From Allacma fusca (taxonomy: Eukaryota; Arthropoda; Collembola; Symphypleona; Sminthuridae): a stretch of 64,000 bases of DNA. The notes below the pieces were generated by a model. That model had not been told where the DNA came from. It was given only the letters and a program-made list of their open reading frames with translations, and did not search any database. Below are positions 12,092 through 24,339 of the stretch, piece by piece; positions within the stretch are counted from its first letter, which is position 1; the number at the start of each line of letters is the position of its first letter. The stretch lies in the NCBI GenBank assembly GCA_947179485.1, contig OX359247.1, forward strand, positions 30,852,801-30,916,800, in the 5' to 3' direction. A program made the translations under genes and the position numbers.

Positions 12092-13203
12092 TCATGAAAT
12101 ATCATCGTCATCATCATCTAGTGGTATTTCAGCATTATCAGTACATTTTGTCAGGTCAATGTTTGGGCTCGCTGGTGGCTCTATAGATGCAGTTTTGGCA
12201 GCAGGTATTTCTTCATCTTCCATCATATCTGTTTTCGGAGATAACTTTGACCTCAACTCCGCCCAAGGATCCGCCCACATTTCAGGGCTTACCCAGTTTT
12301 CAATATCATCTCTTGAAAATGCATGGCGGTGTCTGCCCTAAGAAAATGTAGTAAATATTATTTTATTTGCTTTGAATTAAGAAATAATTCCATACTCGTA
12401 CCTATTGGTACTGGTACTTACTTGCAAACTTGCGACAACGAAGGCAGTCTGAGAAACCTTGATGCATTAAAAACTAGAATTTACACCTGCTTTAATTTGC
12501 ATACATTGTACCGAACACGAATAAATTACTATGGGAATATTTGTAATAATATATGTATGTATTCTTAAATTTTGCAGATTCTCAGAAAACCTTAATCGTG
12601 TTCCGAAACTTTACTGATGGAAGTATAAAACAACGAGTCTACTCCGGCTATAGGAACCTGATATTTTAAAAGTTTAGTGCGCACAAACTAAATATACTCC
12701 GTAACTTAAACTGTGATAACTGAAATGTAAAAAGGTTCGAGTCTCACATATGATGACCTACACTGAAATTGAATAAATCATTTTCTAAAAGTTTTAAATC
12801 ATCCCTCACACGCCTTTCTGTACACTAAACCTGATGAGGAAAGTCTTCTCATCTAAAGTACACCCATAAACATTTTGTTAGTGACAGAATAAAAATTCCA
12901 GACTACCTCGTGACTGGAGTTAGGAGACGAGAATGACCGGTCCTGGAAGAACTGGGGAGATGAATGTCTCGGAGACCAACCCCTCGGACGATGGTACGGA
13001 CTGCGGTACTGCTGAGGACTCTGGCCCTGCTCGTACGGGGATGAATTTCGGTTAAGGTAAGGGCGAAACCCCTGGGGTCTGGGTGACTGGTACCTTCCCA
13101 TATTGGGACTTTGACCTGGACTGCCACGATAGCGAGGACTCTGCCAAGAGGACGGTGAACGATAGCCCCGATGAGGACTCCTCCAACGTTGGTTTTGCTC
13201 CAT
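12092..13203 (-). CDS. Mplkip: MPLKIP/TTDN1 family protein, two exons
   Basis: Exon 1 (13203-12907, 99 codons) and exon 2 (12337-12092) join in phase 0 across a 569-bp GT-AG intron, giving 180 residues; human TTDN1 has 179. Exon 1 is Arg/Ser/Pro/Gly/Gln-rich with repeated RSP, SPR and YRSP motifs, like the low-complexity N-terminal half of the family. Exon 2 holds the conserved part RDDIENWVSPEMWADPWAEL, matching the family pattern in which a short helix is followed by an M-x-x-DPWA-x-L motif. The acidic end (five aspartates before the last two residues) is not a feature I know from vertebrates. Human TTDN1 is a nuclear protein mutated in non-photosensitive trichothiodystrophy and reported to bind lariat-debranching factors. 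The serines before prolines are candidate kinase sites. The gene converges on the Cdk12-like gene. The start is the first ATG of the frame. Confidence 0.85.
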
Positions 13204-14599
13204 AATTTCTGTAGATTCACACCAACTAACTTCACTACTGACCCCTACTTTTCGCTTTGATCTTCAAACTGGACTTCAACTCTCGGACCTCTTCGCGTGT
13301 TTACTACTACTACTACTAAATCCTCAGTAAATTAAATCAAACAATACATTAAAATCCAAGTTTGTTCCAGTTAAATTCAATATCCCTGCAATCCTGATTA
13401 TTGATTGCACATATTATGTATACCTCCTTAAAACAGTGGCTATTTCAAAGCACCATGTGGAAAAAGGGTGAATAGTTATTACTACACTCGTAAATTCTCT
13501 GGGTCCTGGGTCTTCATACAACTAAAATTGTGGTAAAAGATGAGTGAGTCGCCACGACTCGCCTGGTTCAAAGAAAGATAAACCTCGCATGTAACGCCCC
13601 AAACACCGGACATCCCGGGGACAAATGCAGTCAACAACAGTACTCATGATTTTCAAATACGTTAGCTACAACTGCTTTCAAAATTATAACTACCTGTCTA
13701 TAAAAAACACTTAAGCGAAAAACGCCCAATGACCCAATCAACTATAGTGTCCTGCCTCATTCCTAACATCAGGCAACAAAACTGGATATCATTTCTCAGG
13801 AAGATTTCACTCTTACATTTTTCCATTGTACTTTATTTCACCACCCTACATCCCATTTTTAACCCCCTCCAATATTTTACAACGACTGTAATGATTAACT
13901 ATACCTCCAGGAGACGACTCAATTAAAAATGTTTCTGCCACCAACACTGCCGAATTATTCCAGTTATGGTGTCAGAGTTACTTCTCTCGTCAACTGACTC
14001 CAGATACAACCCAGGATTTTCTTTCTTCACTAATTAAGATGAAATTACCTGAAACAACACAAAATAATTTAGAGGCTTCCAACCTTCCGACACAATCAAA
14101 CTCCCACATAATGAAGTTACAAAACTATTATATGTACCTACCCACAATTCCCAACGCTCTAACTTCACAGAATCTTGCAAACTAAACTTCAGATGTACCT
14201 GTGTATTTTGGATGTTTGTTTATGCAAGAAATAATTAAACAATATGTAAGTAAAAACCAACAGATACTAATAACACTCACCACATAAACAAACCATACAG
14301 TACCTCTTTTGAAATTTGGACGATCAAACCTGGACTATAGGCACTCACTATATCTATAGTTACTATAAGGTTCGTACACGGTTAATTATTTCAATTAATT
14401 TCGGTATACAGTAAGTTCGTTAAAATCCTGTGTCGGCATCTCACTGCATCATAAATGCAAAAATTCCAGGCACAACAAAATAACAACACATGACATAATT
14501 ACTAAATTACACTTCGTGTCTTATTATTCTTAAAATCTCTGAGTACTATATCCTCAGATCGTAACTGGTGTAAATTCTCACACAACTCACACTAAATGG
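13204..14599. other. Upstream of MPLKIP, no gene seen
   Basis: The first few hundred bases are likely the MPLKIP promoter. A (TAC)n/(TAG)n run lies at about 13303-13319. No further open frame with a domain is seen. Confidence 0.4.
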
Positions 14600-14980
14600 T
14601 CACTGTCGAAATTGAGAGGAAATATTGACAGCTCGACTATTCCTCTCAATTATCAAATATCTCCTGCTACTTTATTACTGCTCCTGCAGCGCTCGTACAT
14701 AAACGCTGCTGTAGTAGTAGTCTACTACAACATAACTCCCCATGTAAGTATAACCACAGTGGTAGAAGTAGAAATAAAGATGAAGTGGGAGTACTAGACT
14801 AAACTGTAGACGTAGACCGTAGACACATGTATACAGAGACACTATCAGATTTCGGTGAACTAAAGGGTCCCTTTCCAGGACTGCACAGACAAGAAGTGCA
14901 GAGTGCACAGCAGAGTTGGACAGCACTGCACTATACCCACAAAACTGAATAGGAAGGACAGTAAAATTGGTGATAGTTTT
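14600..14980 (-). repeat. Dispersed repeat, copy 1 (partner at 56325-56580)
   Basis: Read on the minus strand it matches 56325-56580 closely. Shared blocks include tccttcctattca, cactctgcacttcttg and cgaaatctgatagtgtctct. The differences do not favour third codon positions, so I treat it as non-coding repeat DNA. Its ends are not resolved and its family is unknown. Confidence 0.7.
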
Positions 14981-15811
14981 TCGTGCTAAATCCTAATCCT
15001 TATTATTATTGACACCTCTACCTCTATCTGTATGTTGATTGAAAGACCCGCGCGTTAATCGTTCAAATTGAACTTCCACGCGCTACTGTTAAAAATTTAA
15101 CAGGAACCTAAAAAAAGATTTAGGCATGCAATAAGTCTCCACGACGGCTTGACTCGCAAGCTGTTTAGTCTTTAATTTGTACACTCACACTACATCTCCA
15201 AGTAATTGTCCCTGTGAAGCACAGGGTTTTTACTAGTACTATATAGTATCATAAATTCATACCTGGGCACAATCAGGAGGCATGAGGTCGTGCCTTGCAC
15301 TCAAAATTTCCCGTGAGTGCGAGTGTAACCATCATGCACTCAACTGAATGAGTCCGAGGTTCTTCCAGTAAAGTTTATGCTGAAGAGGCGGAGTCTGATT
15401 GTAGGACATTGCACTCTGCACTCCTCTAAGCTGATGGATGTATTTTTCAAAATTTAATACATAGGCATGTCAGTTAATGCGTGATGACCTTGCGTACTCG
15501 TCGATTGATCACGCTGTTTTGCTATCATGTATATGTTAACAACCCCAGTGCATTATCATAAGCAAGAGAGTTTTGTACTTTCCTTTCTACAACAAGGGCT
15601 ACCGATGTTTCCAAAAATGGGCGAAAAAACTTTTTATGAGGTCTAATTAAAAAAATTAAAGTACTCAACTAGGTGTGGTAAAATGTATAAATTCTTATTT
15701 TTTCCTTAAATTAAAAACTATTTTAAGGTTTTTAAAAATTATCAGCACTGACCTAGATGAACCCATATTATATACTGAAAATGCACTCCGGAACGTTCGA
15801 AAAAGAGGGGG
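14981..15811. other. No gene seen
   Basis: AT-rich sequence without a recognisable feature. Confidence 0.4.
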
Positions 15812-16240
15812 ACAATTCAATTCAAATCAAATTTATTAACTTGTTGAAGCATAACAGTAATTACTTTGTTATTTTCATGCCGAACACCTAGGTATACTAC
15901 AGTTAATTCAAAAAGTATGTTGTCAAATAATTTCTCAATGAGGTATTCATATGCTGAGAAAGTTAATTTCTATCCGTTTGGATAGAAAGTATTTCCTTAT
16001 TAGTATATCGAAAATGGATTCACTGTACATATCTTGAGTTTCTGTTGGCAGAGAGTTCCAGCATGTTACTACTGAATATGAGCTGATTTCTCCGCAAACG
16101 ACTTCACTTTGGCGGCATGGTCCAAATTTAGAGGCATCCGTAGGTTTACTGTTGTTCTCTCTCTGCGGCTTTTGATTATTTCGGAGAACATAGTTTTGAT
16201 GGTATATATTGTGACTATTTCTAGCCTTTATAAATAGCAC
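15812..16240 (-). mobile_element. LINE 3' fragment
   Basis: A minus-strand frame of 97 codons (16240-15947) contains CWNSLPTETQD followed by a FDILIRKYFL-like helix. This is the typical C-terminal end of non-LTR retrotransposon ORF2 proteins. Downstream on the minus strand lies aataaatttgatttgaattg, a worn AATAAA plus TTGAA tail like that of the complete LINE at 57048-61752. The fragment is strongly 5' truncated. Confidence 0.65.
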
Positions 16241-17639
16241 TCTCTGTTTAGTTTCTGTAGATTGTAAAACTTATAGTGATGTCAATGTTTGACTCTTGTA
16301 ATCTATAGTGTATTTGTCGATGTAGAATATGATTATTGACTCATATGTATATACTTTGTACTTCTTTAATTATTTCGTAGTTAAGTTTACGGCCGTTTGC
16401 ATGCGTGCACAAACTACTCAGTAAGAGTTTCAATATGTTAAGAGAAGGTAATCCGCGCGTCAACCCACGTTGCCAGATTCTACTTCGGAATCTGGACTTC
16501 TATGCATTCGTTTCGTATGGTATATCTGTATCTATTTTGTTCTGATTCTTATGAGTAAAGTTGGCAACAGCCTTTGTCATTCATTTTTATGATAAAGCGT
16601 CTTTTAGCAAGTCCCATTGATTTCATATACGACAGGTCCCATAGATTCCGTGTACGGCAAGTCCCATTTTGGTTATTACGTCATTCCCATTCATTCAGAC
16701 TATACCCCGAACGTACATACCTACTGGTTGGAACTATATCTCCTCACTCATTTTCCCTGTGGTATGCCGGATCTTATGTTACACAAGGAATCGGTATCGT
16801 GAGTTGAAAAAACTTTAACCATTGTTAAGGAGTCATTTATGAATGTTTATGAGGTTGGTTCGTAAAAACGCGTTTCGCGGATTTACTCTCTACGGAAATA
16901 TCGGTTAGCTTGCTAACTGTAGGGTATATGTTATAGGGTGCTGAGCCTGGTTCGTGTTCAGCCATCAATTATACCTGTATCAGGTTGGGACTTAGAGGGA
17001 TTCATTATTCTCTGACATTTAGCACTTCTGGGTTAATAGTTACTCGTAAGTGCTTTGCTTTCTAAACTATTATTTGGGCATTAATAAATGTGATTGTGTG
17101 ATTAATGTTGGAATTGTTGATGTAGCTTGGGATATGTGAGAGTACATGTAATAATTCTTCTAAAAGCTTTTGAATTATTATTATACGACTCAATTCTCAC
17201 TTCCATACCCCTGAGCCACTGATTGTTAGTGAGGATTGAGTTAACCTAAAATAGTTGGCCGTTGCACCCGGGTAAAGGAAAATAATTATTTTAGAATATA
17301 TAAGAACTTTATTGGGTTTGTTTTTTCAAAGCGGATAGTACAAGGTTGAAGGTGTTTTTGTGCAAAGTTCATCTAATGTACATACATGTATTTCAAACAT
17401 CGTGGTAAACCCTCACACCAATTTTGATTGGTGTAGAACCAACCATATAAAACATAACTAGAATTAAGTGGGACTATTTGGCGTGAGGGAAGAACGAACG
17501 CGGAGCTGCGCCATGCGGTTGTTTGTGTACATGTAAGGGCTACAAACTCCTTACGCTGCATGACAGCGAGCCTCTCACCCGCAAGACAATCCTGCGTGTG
17601 TACGTACAAGTATACTTGCATGGCCCCTTATGTGTATAT
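16241..17639. other. No gene seen
   Basis: A less AT-rich patch at 17460-17620 has an open minus-strand frame (82 codons) without a domain. I cannot assign it. Confidence 0.4.
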
Positions 17640-18190
17640 GTGCATATATGAATTACCCGTTTCGGTTTTTCTCGATTTTAAAGAATGACCCACTCTAATG
17701 TGACACATTTTTAAATTTTAAATTGTGGTACTAATGCAGTCTTATCGTCTAAGCTTCTAAAAATGATCACATTAGGGTGGGCCCGTAGTGAAAAAAATCT
17801 TGAATGTGGACAAATTTACTTGGTAATTTAAAAAAAAACCCGAAATATTAATGCCTTGATCCGGAAAAAAATCATGAGGTAACCTTCCGTTACAGCAACA
17901 AATTTAATATACGCAGTTTGTCTTTTACTATTAAATTGTGGATGTAAAAAAATATTTTAGTTTTCGGGTTTATTCGGTTTTTGACCTTCAAAATCGTTTT
18001 CACGAAAAAAATTGTGTACACAATTTTTTTCACATCAATATGCATTTAAGTACTTATATGAAAATGTTGTTTAAAAAAGTGACTTTCGTTACTGTCCGCT
18101 TTGAAAAAAACAAACCCTATTGCCACTGCTTTTCATTCAAAGTAGCCATTACTGAGTCAGTATACTATATTACAAGGTTTTCATTATAAG
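17640..18190 (+). repeat. Possible old dispersed repeat (partner near 53995-54480)
   Basis: Short blocks occur in the same order in both places: a stretch like aaattaccc-atttcgg-ttttc, then cgggtttttgaccttc, then a frame of gaaaa-rich sequence. The similarity is weak and interrupted, so this is a tentative pairing. Confidence 0.3.
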
Positions 18191-18439
18191 CGTAATATTG
18201 AAATGTTTACTAATTTAAACAATTAACATTACTGTATTGTTCCATATTAATGCACCACTTTTTAAAACTATTGTAATAATATCAATAACTATTGATACTT
18301 TACTATTTATAAAATGTTTATGCAGGAACTTTACATGGAAAAAAAGTTTCCTTTCGGATGTCATCATCCAGCTTATTTTTCTAAAATGTCCAATTCCGGG
18401 ATTTGCGTACTACCACTGGCTCGCGCAAAGACCTTGCTG

Positions 18440-20110
18440 TAAAGCTTAAATAAACATTTGTCAAACTGGTTCAGTTTTGAATCGCAGATTGTCCCCCACG
18501 TAGGCAGTCCGTAGTTTATAACGTATATAATTAGGCTGTCCCACAAAAATGTTCAGGTCTCTTTCACAGAAGCTGTTTTTGTTTTCCTTAACATGTTTGA
18601 TCGAGTCGAAACTTTAGTCCATACATTATTATAGTGTTCATTCCAAGTTAGGTGCTCATCAAGAGTTAACCCTAGATATTTAAAGATTGGCACCCTTACA
18701 ACATGTTTTTGTTCAATGCATAAGACCATACACTCGCCAGCTTTTTCCTTATGAGGAGATTTAATCACCATATATTTAATATTTTCAAGATTGATGAACA
18801 TTATATTCTTCAGAGCCCATATTTCTAGCACTTCTAGTTCTTGTTGTATCTTACTAATTGATTGAAGGCATGTTCCAGATATATACAGTATTAAATCAGC
18901 GAACAGAACACCTACCGCTTGAAAAGCATTTGGGCAGGTCATTTATGAGTAATGAGAACAGCAGGGGTGAAATGCAGCTCCCTTGTGGAGTACTTTCACT
19001 TGCCGGGGCTCTGATTGGCTTTCGCGTACTTTCACCTCGATTATTCGTCCTTCTAGGTATGATTAAAACCACCTGTAGACGCTTATATGAAACAAAGTCC
19101 AATGCCTTTCGGAAGTCCATAAACACTGCTACTACATAGTCTCCCTTGTCTGTATCCAAGAAGACGGCAGCGGTTTTATTAATGCGCTTGTTTTTTAGAG
19201 GAATTTTTGAAAGCCATGCTGACATGGTGATAGCATAGTATGTTCTAAATATGCACTTAAATAACTGTGTACAATGCAATTTTATCTATCACAGGTAGCA
19301 CACTTATTGGCACATTTCCCCTTTTCCCTTATATAAAGGGATCAGTACAGCTTACTTCAGGGCGTCTGGATAAATTCCATGATACATTGAAAGGTTGAGT
19401 GGAAATGCTAAGAAATATTACTAATAGGGTTGCACAACAATTTGATTGTTTTATTGTGAATTACGTATAACCCGACAGCTTCATCATTAGGCTGCGCCTT
19501 TGTAGTGACTGCAATTTCTTCCGGTAATATAAATATGAAATCCAGACAGCTTTAACCCTGCATTACAATTTGCAGAGTAAATCTTGCAATATTTCGTTAG
19601 CGCTCATTCTAGGGATAGAATCTTCAATGTTGGTGAAATGTTTTCATAGTTCATTGCTAATATCCAACTGTGAGGTCAGTGGTCTTGTGTAGGTACATAA
19701 ACTGGCAATCGTTGTCTGTTTCTGTGTTCTACAAGTTTCACTGTTGAATAATTACCGTGCCGTTTTACTTTTGTTGGTTGAACCTTTAAAGCAACGATTT
19801 ATTTCATTTTGCTTCTCTTGATTGATTTCATTTCTAGTGGCTTTATATTTAATCCACGATTTAAAGTCACTGAATTTGTTTGTGGGTGCTTTCAACTGAT
19901 CCCGTTGTTTTATCAAGTTTTTGAATGACTCCGTGACCAAAAACCGATTTAAAATCTTTTACATGTATTTTCTGAGGTGCAACTAGATTAACTATATAGT
20001 TTGTTAAATAAATAAAGTTATTGAAGCAATCGTTGACATTCTTGTTAAACTCAAATATCCACCACAGAGCGGATGCAAGTTTTTGTTCTAAGCTCAGTTT
20101 GTCTAATTTT
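18440..20110 (-). mobile_element. Decayed LINE with reverse transcriptase relics
   Basis: On the minus strand, 19279-18896 encodes the RT motif A-like VFMDFRKALD and motif B-like PQGSCISPLLFSLLINDL. The next frame, 18942-18553, starts with a damaged active site, LFADLILYISG, where one aspartate of the FADD box is missing, and continues into a FKYLGLTLDEHL motif typical of LINE RTs. A Lys-rich stretch at 19940-19752 resembles the linker before the RT. No endonuclease is seen, so the copy is 5' truncated and frameshifted. The clade looks Jockey-like but is not certain. Confidence 0.75.
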
Positions 20111-21147
20111 GACCTAATCTAATCTACTTAGTTTGCAAACTTACCCTTTCGAACTTAGTTGAAGCGGACAGGAAAATTTAAGACTAAAGAGGTGAGTAAC
20201 ATTAAAATTGTATTGAGTAAAAAGTAAACGTATTCGCTGCTTAAAGTAATGTCTTACTCAAGAGATAGATAAATATATGTTACTATTTACAAGAAATTAT
20301 TCAACTCCCAGGCGGAGTAATCGCTTGGTTGGATATATACAAATACCTTTCATCCGACTCTTGACTTTGTTACCTAATGTAAGATCTCAGTTAAATTTTA
20401 AATAGATATGTGCTACTTGTTACATGCAATTGCTGAACGCACAGGCAGTCTCACCGTTTCATTGGAGGTATAGAAATGCCCACCGTTTCAAATTATAAGA
20501 ATGTATCTGCAGGAAGTTTTTGCTGTGGAAAGGTGTACACGGGACCGAACTGTTCAATTAGCAGAGTATGCTCTAGCAACGAATTACTGAGAACCATCCT
20601 AACAACCTTAAGGTATGGTCGTTTTGTGCTGTACTTCTATAAGTGTTCTTGTTTTTGTACTATTTGTATCCTATTGCTCTGAATTTCTGGAATACTCTTT
20701 TTAAGACTCTGAACTGATAATTGTATTAGAGTTAGAGAACGTAAGTAGTTTATATATCTTAGCGAACACGAGGTCATTTATCAGTTAATCACATCGCGTC
20801 CCTATCAGGTGGTAATGAAAAATTTAGGGTATTAGAAGGTGAAAGCTGAAAGCTTGCTGGGACATGAATGAGAGTGTGCGGCTCGAGCCACCTGCGAGTT
20901 TGGAGGGGGGACCCATGTCAGGGACCTCTTTCGCGTGGGAGAGAAAACTCATGGGCTCCTTGTTTCAGCTCGGGACACCTACTCACCTACTGTTTGGAAG
21001 GGTTTCATTACAATTGCAAAATTTTACGCGCAGCGTGACATTTCAAGGAATGTGGATGTTTGCCATTAGACATATAAGAAAAGGGGCCTTGGGTTCCACA
21101 TTGTCACGACAGGTATATATTTAGGGGTGTCTACCAGGTAAGTAATT
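20111..21147. other. No gene seen
   Basis: Open frames at 20476-20682 and 20864-21124 (+) lack recognisable domains and are not supported. Confidence 0.4.
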
Positions 21148-21780
21148 CTATTCGTGATTATTTCTGGAAACAGAATATTTCTTTATTTCTAATTCTATTT
21201 CTTATTCTGCATACAGGGATTTTTAAATTCACTGGCGTGATTAACGGATTTTCGTTATGTTGATTGTATATATTAACGCCGGTTTGGTGTCTTGTAGAGA
21301 AATTATGTTGGGATTTTGAAAATCAAAGATTTTTTTCTTGCAGGGACTTAAGATTTGACTGGGAAATCTGAAGTCTGTCTTCCTGGGATATTTACACATA
21401 TCCAGCCTCAGACATACGAACCTTACTGGTACGACCGCCACTAAATTTTGGAAATACAGAGGAAGGGTTTTCCCACCTACACTTTACGAACTTATTTAAT
21501 ATTCGAGATTATTTCCGGATACAAAATATTTCCTGAAGGGAATGTGTCACAGGAAATTTTTGAAAGGAAAGGAGGTTTTTTGCACACACGGATATTTAAA
21601 TAATTGGCGTGATTCACGGATTTTTTATATTGGTTGACCGTATTTTGGTGTATGTTTGATGTCTTGCAGGGAAAGCAATTTTAAAAAACCAATTCGAAAA
21701 TCATTGACTTTGTCTTTTCTTGGGAAATCTGAAGTCCGTCTTCTTGGGGGAATTACAAAATCCAGCCTCTTTCCTTTGGT
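21148..21780. repeat. Diverged tandem duplication, two units of about 350 bp
   Basis: Unit 1 starts at about 21148 and unit 2 at about 21500. Matching blocks in order are ttcg-gattatttc-gga, ggcgtgatt-acggatttt (21231 and 21604), and gggaaatctgaagt-cgtctt-like text (21360 and 21721). The units differ by many substitutions and small gaps. The words cagggac and gggaaa recall the repeat at 1735-2075 and 51345-51570. Confidence 0.65.
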
Positions 21781-21859
21781 AACTTGCTAAAAGGCCAGGA
21801 AATTTTACAAATATCGAGAAAGGTACTTTATACTTACACTGTTACTTATATTGTGACAA

Positions 21860-22360
21860 ATGTTTAGAAGTAAATGTGAGAATTGAAATTTCTCGGTTTT
21901 TCATTGCGATGTTTGATTATTTAAAATTTGATTTTAATACTAGTTTCATCTTACTAGCTGGAGTGCGTGTTTGTTGTATTATGTATCTAAAATTTGTTAT
22001 ACTAAAAATAGATACGTTTGAGGAAGTATATATAATTAAATAGGGGTGACGAATTTTTATAGCAAAACAAAATTTAGAAAATATTTCACAGGAATTGTGT
22101 ATAAATACCTTCGTAATGACTTAATTCTTAGAAGCAAATGTTGAAAATTGAAACGTTCTATCGGTTTTTACGATGTATGATTATTTACATTTTATATTAA
22201 TAATATTTAAATCTTAATACTTGAAGTCTGTCTATGTAACTAACAAATGTTTGAGGAAGGATACATAAATAAAGATAAGTGAGGAGTTTTTGTAGCAAAA
22301 CAAAATGTAGAAAAGGTTTCACAGAAATGTTGTACAAATATCCTTGTAATGTAGTAATTT
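21860..22360. repeat. Second diverged tandem duplication, two units of about 265 bp
   Basis: Unit 1 (about 21862-22126) and unit 2 (about 22128-22360) share tagaag-aaatgt, tcggttttt, cgatgt-tgattattta, gtttgaggaag and tagcaaaacaaaat-tagaaaa in the same order. It directly follows the other duplication, so this interval has been duplicated locally more than once. Confidence 0.6.
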
Positions 22361-23156
22361 TTCACTGATTTACATAAAGAGCTAAGGTATTATGTTTGTG
22401 GTGAAGGATAAGCAACAGAGCTGCTTACACGCATTGGGAATTACATCCGTTGGGCCAGGTTAGCTAAAATAAAGTACCCGATTATCTTGTCTAATGCGAG
22501 TAGTTTCCAACCTGAAAAAAATCGGGGTGTGATAAAATTATACACCTGAACAATTTATTGGGCAAAAGTTCTGATCGCGGTATATAAAATACCTGAACCT
22601 GAACTTGACATCTCAGATATTTATTTTCAATATTAAACTTTACAAAGGACACATGCTTTTAATACTACAGTACACTTGTTATCGTGGCCCCACACAAACC
22701 CACGGTCGATATTGTCGGATTGAAAGGTGCGTTAAAATGAATGTTGCCGCCTATTTACAGCACAGAGAAATGAATAAGTTAAATAAGTATAATAAATAAT
22801 ATAGTATTTATAATAATAATAAACAAGTTTTTTCTGACATGATATAATTTTCTGAAAATAGTACAGTATATTATCGTTAATCGTTGTCGGTTTATCAACC
22901 CTAACAATCCTGTGTTATACATCCATAAATACATACATTATGTTTACATGCGTTAGTTGCTAATGAAATTAGGTTCCAGTTCGGCATGAATAAGTCTGTA
23001 CGTTTCTTCTTAAATGCAAATAAATTACAAACTCAATCTTCACGGCATTCACTGGTCAATCTATATATTTATCATAAACCAAGTAAATGACAAAACGTAT
23101 TCCAAATGTTACCCACACAATGGTTAATTTAACATCTTACATTTATTATAAAGTTT
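22361..23156. other. No gene seen
   Basis: AT-rich sequence without recognisable coding or repeat structure. Confidence 0.4.
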
Positions 23157-24131
23157 CAAAAAACAGTTCCACTCAGTTGTTAACTGTTCGTTCAAATGCT
23201 GCTCCATTTCCTCGAGGGAATCGAAGTTAATTTCGGCCACAATCTCAACGGATGGTGGCCTTGCTGGTCGAGATTCCGATTTTCCTCTTCAATATCCCTC
23301 ACCATCTCGTCGATTAAAACTGCAACGTCCATGCTCTGTTAGAACGTGAAATATCAGATGTCGCTTTTAGCAAAATATCAACAATTGGTGCTTGTTTTGC
23401 AGTTCGTAATTACTTGATTTAAAGTAAATAGCACTTGCTTTGAATGTACGATACATATCACCATCCTGAATTTCCTTTTGCATTCGAATTCCAATTTCGT
23501 TTTTGAAAGGTGATGATTATCAAACAGCTGCTCCATAAACTTGACGACAATTAGCTATAGAATTTTAAACACGTTTTCAATATCTTCAGAGGTAATGTCT
23601 TTATTGTACTTATACATTATTACAATTCCACCATAGCATCTAGAAAGATTGTGAAAATTACTCTGATCAAGAGTAGCGCCTTCATCAACATGCCCTTCCC
23701 GAGCTGAAGGACTTGTGCTAACATAATTTTGCAGATAATTACAGTAGTCTCCACAATCCATACAATACTGTTGAGATTCCATAAGGGATTTGAAAGCAGA
23801 CTTTGCACGACAGTAGAACGGACATCGGAACTGATGACATCTGTAAATCTAGGCATTATTCATAGTTGTAAAAGCAATACTGTTGCATCCCATTATATTA
23901 ATTATTCGTTGGTTACTGTATGAATCGAACCAGTTTTTAAAGCCACTGGTTTGGAAAATGTTTCCCCGTTATCCAAGCAAGTCCATAATGAAGGGGAGAG
24001 CGTGTACTCTCCTCGACTCTTGGAGTTAAACGTAATACTTGAGCAGCTGATCCGAGAGTTTCAGCAGGGCTATTACTCCCATGCAAATGTAGACAGTTAA
24101 AGAATGAGTCACGATTAAAGTTATAAAACAC
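23157..24131 (-). pseudogene. Decayed coding stretch of unknown family
   Basis: Several minus-strand stretches read like protein rather than chance sequence. One at 23782-23555 has a CMDCGDYCNYL cysteine cluster and an acidic helical end. One near 23330-23160 is acidic and ends in a plausible stop. One lies at 24131-23937. They do not form a continuous reading frame. I do not recognise the family; a transposon or other element-derived gene is the likeliest origin. It lies next to another decayed coding region on the opposite strand. Confidence 0.35.
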
Positions 24132-24339
24132 AGGTTATGTTAATTTACTCCTTACCATTCCAGTATGGTGATTATCCCTGACCAACGTTCCCACTGCTTA
24201 AAACCTTTCAAAATGCATCCACTGCTCGAGCTTATACCTCTGACATGGCCAAATACCGAGATTGGGTTGCCTAACTGCTTTTGTTACCGTTCATTTTGAT
24301 AAACGTGAAATACATTTCATTGGATTTGACTAATCCTGG

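Noticed and set aside
17373-17621. 82-codon minus-strand frame in a less AT-rich patch
   Set aside because: No domain, splice context or second copy was found.
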